Source of the DNA: an uncultured Eubacteriales bacterium
GTDB taxonomy: Bacteria > Bacillota > Clostridia > Monoglobales > Monoglobaceae
Direction: 5' to 3'
DNA: 7,089 nt
NCBI GenBank assembly: GCA_958346135.1
Contig: CATVQN010000052.1
Span: 1 to 7,089, forward strand
In this document: in pieces, positions 6,510-7,089 of the stretch
Numbering within the stretch: the stretch's first letter is position 1
Layout: each line of letters begins with the position of its first letter
Notes under the pieces: generated by a model
Seen by the model: only the letters and a program-made list of their open reading frames with translations
Databases searched by the model: none
Told to the model about the DNA's origin: nothing
Position numbers and translations under genes: made by a program

Positions 6510-6576
6510 GCATAAAAACACCGGATGGATGCGGGAAGAAAAATTGCCCGTACCAAAACAGAGTTGGAGGCTATTT

Positions 6577-7089
6577 ATGAAGAGAATTATTACGATACAG
6601 GATATATCCTGCGTGGGAAAATGCTCCCTTACGGTTGCGCTGCCTATTATCTCGGCAGCCGGTGTGGAGGCGTCGGTTCTTCCCACAGCAGTTTTATCCA
6701 CGCATACTGCATTTCCCGCCTATACGTTTCATGACCTGACCGGGGAGATTTCTCCTATTGCAGATGTTTTTTCGGCGCTTCATTTTGATTTTGATGCGAT
6801 CTATACAGGGTATTTAGGTTCTGTAAAGCAGATTGATGTGGTAGAGAATTTTATGGATCGGTTCCGTACGGAAAAAACTGCTATACTGATTGATCCAGTG
6901 ATCGGCGATTACGGCAGGCTTTACAAGGGCTTTGACCAATCTTTTGCGGATCGGATGGCGAAGTTTTGTACAAAGGCAGACTTGATTATGCCGAATCTTA
7001 CCGAGGCCTCTTATATGCTTCAGCTTCCTTACCGTGAAAAATATGATGAAGCCTATATTCGTAATATCCTCATAAGGCTTGCAGAGCTT
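6577..7089 (+). CDS. pdxK: Pyridoxamine/pyridoxal kinase, 3' end cut by window
   Basis: This kinase phosphorylates pyridoxamine, pyridoxal or pyridoxine with ATP in B6 salvage. The first 171 codons are present and the frame is open to the window edge. The product is a ribokinase-like PfkB/PdxK family member: it opens MKRIITIQDISCVGKCSL, a form typical of clostridial pyridoxamine kinases, then LPTAVLSTHTAFP (35-47), a DPV-GDYGRLY segment (about 105-115) corresponding to the usual DPVMGDNGKLY, and ADLIMPNLTEA (about 135-145). The GTGD catalytic motif expected near residue 225 is beyond the window, so activity cannot be confirmed. TTGGAGG (6564-6570) lies 6 bases before the ATG. It has its own promoter and is divergent from the CHR pair. 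The pdxK or pdxY naming is uncertain; confusion with thiamine-pathway ThiD is less likely given the N-terminus. Confidence 0.9.
   Translation, partial: MKRIITIQDISCVGKCSLTVALPIISAAGVEASVLPTAVLSTHTAFPAYTFHDLTGEISPIADVFSALHFDFDAIYTGYLGSVKQIDVVENFMDRFRTEKTAILIDPVIGDYGRLYKGFDQSFADRMAKFCTKADLIMPNLTEASYMLQLPYREKYDEAYIRNILIRLAEL

Larger units (their letters stand above)
6286..6576. other. AT-rich divergent intergenic region between CHR pair and kinase gene
   Basis: This 291-bp spacer must hold control signals for both directions. The rightward promoter is clear (6481-6509). For the leftward CHR genes I find only weak candidates on the minus strand, such as TTGCAA with a 17-base spacer to TGTAAT (about 6446 down to 6418), and none I would call. 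It also contains the GCTAT repeats (6310-6332), a tandem ATATACA pair (6462-6477) and a short hairpin AAAGTT/AACTTT (6430-6452) followed by T residues. No small gene is convincing here. Confidence 0.6.

Noticed and set aside
6532..6550. Small hairpin CGGG/CCCG in the kinase leader as a riboswitch or attenuator
   Set aside because: It has only four to six pairs with a long loop, and no conserved riboswitch core is visible in a leader of about 60 bases.
6354..6701. 115-residue minus-strand open frame across the kinase promoter and start
   Set aside because: It covers the promoter and the start of a recognisable gene on the other strand, and its Cys- and Ile-rich translation has no family features.
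6525..6734. Possible 69-residue plus-strand gene starting at 6525
   Set aside because: It is out of frame with the clear kinase gene at 6577, overlaps it, lacks a good ribosome site and resembles nothing known.
1..7089. CRISPR array, insertion sequence, tRNA or phage-defence genes
   Set aside because: No regularly spaced repeats, transposase motifs, terminal inverted repeats, cloverleaf sequences or defence domains were seen.

Overview
This window looks like a stretch of Clostridia (Firmicutes) chromosome. A member of the Oscillospiraceae/Ruminococcaceae is my best guess. The evidence is strong AGGAG-type ribosome binding sites, ATG starts, tightly packed genes, base composition near half G+C in coding DNA, and the look of the MetG, FolC and chromate-transporter proteins. 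The family-level placement is inference and no marker in the window fixes it.

Layout. Bases 1-197 hold no gene I recognise, but carry a good sigma-A promoter (about 106-134) that should drive a rightward operon. ruvA (198-794) and ruvB (823-1863) encode the Holliday junction branch-migration complex. metG (1878-3809) encodes methionyl-tRNA synthetase with a C-terminal tRNA-binding domain. An intrinsic terminator (3824-3854) follows metG. folC (3876-5129) encodes folylpolyglutamate synthase. Its longest open frame begins inside the terminator hairpin, so I place the true start at 3876. On the minus strand, convergent with folC and only 5 bp from it stop to stop, lie two half-size chromate transporter (CHR family) genes. 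The first-translated is 6285-5707 and the second 5707-5135, overlapping as TAATG. A divergent, AT-rich intergenic region (6286-6576) carries a strong promoter and short repeats. It leads to a pyridoxamine/pyridoxal kinase gene (6577 onward) that is cut off by the window end.

How the genes work together. ruvA and ruvB act as one machine in recombinational repair. metG and folC have housekeeping roles (methionine charging, and retention of folates used in methionine and formyl-methionine metabolism), but their adjacency to ruvAB is probably positional. The two CHR proteins probably form one heteromeric membrane transporter. The kinase salvages B6 vitamers. I see no mobile element, CRISPR array, tRNA, rRNA or phage gene.

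The window is mainly ordinary core genome and I did not find a convincing new biological system. The points most worth a second look are two apparent departures from conserved residues (the acidic pin of RuvA and the FE motif of FolC), the start of folC relative to the metG terminator, and the repeats beside the two divergent promoters.
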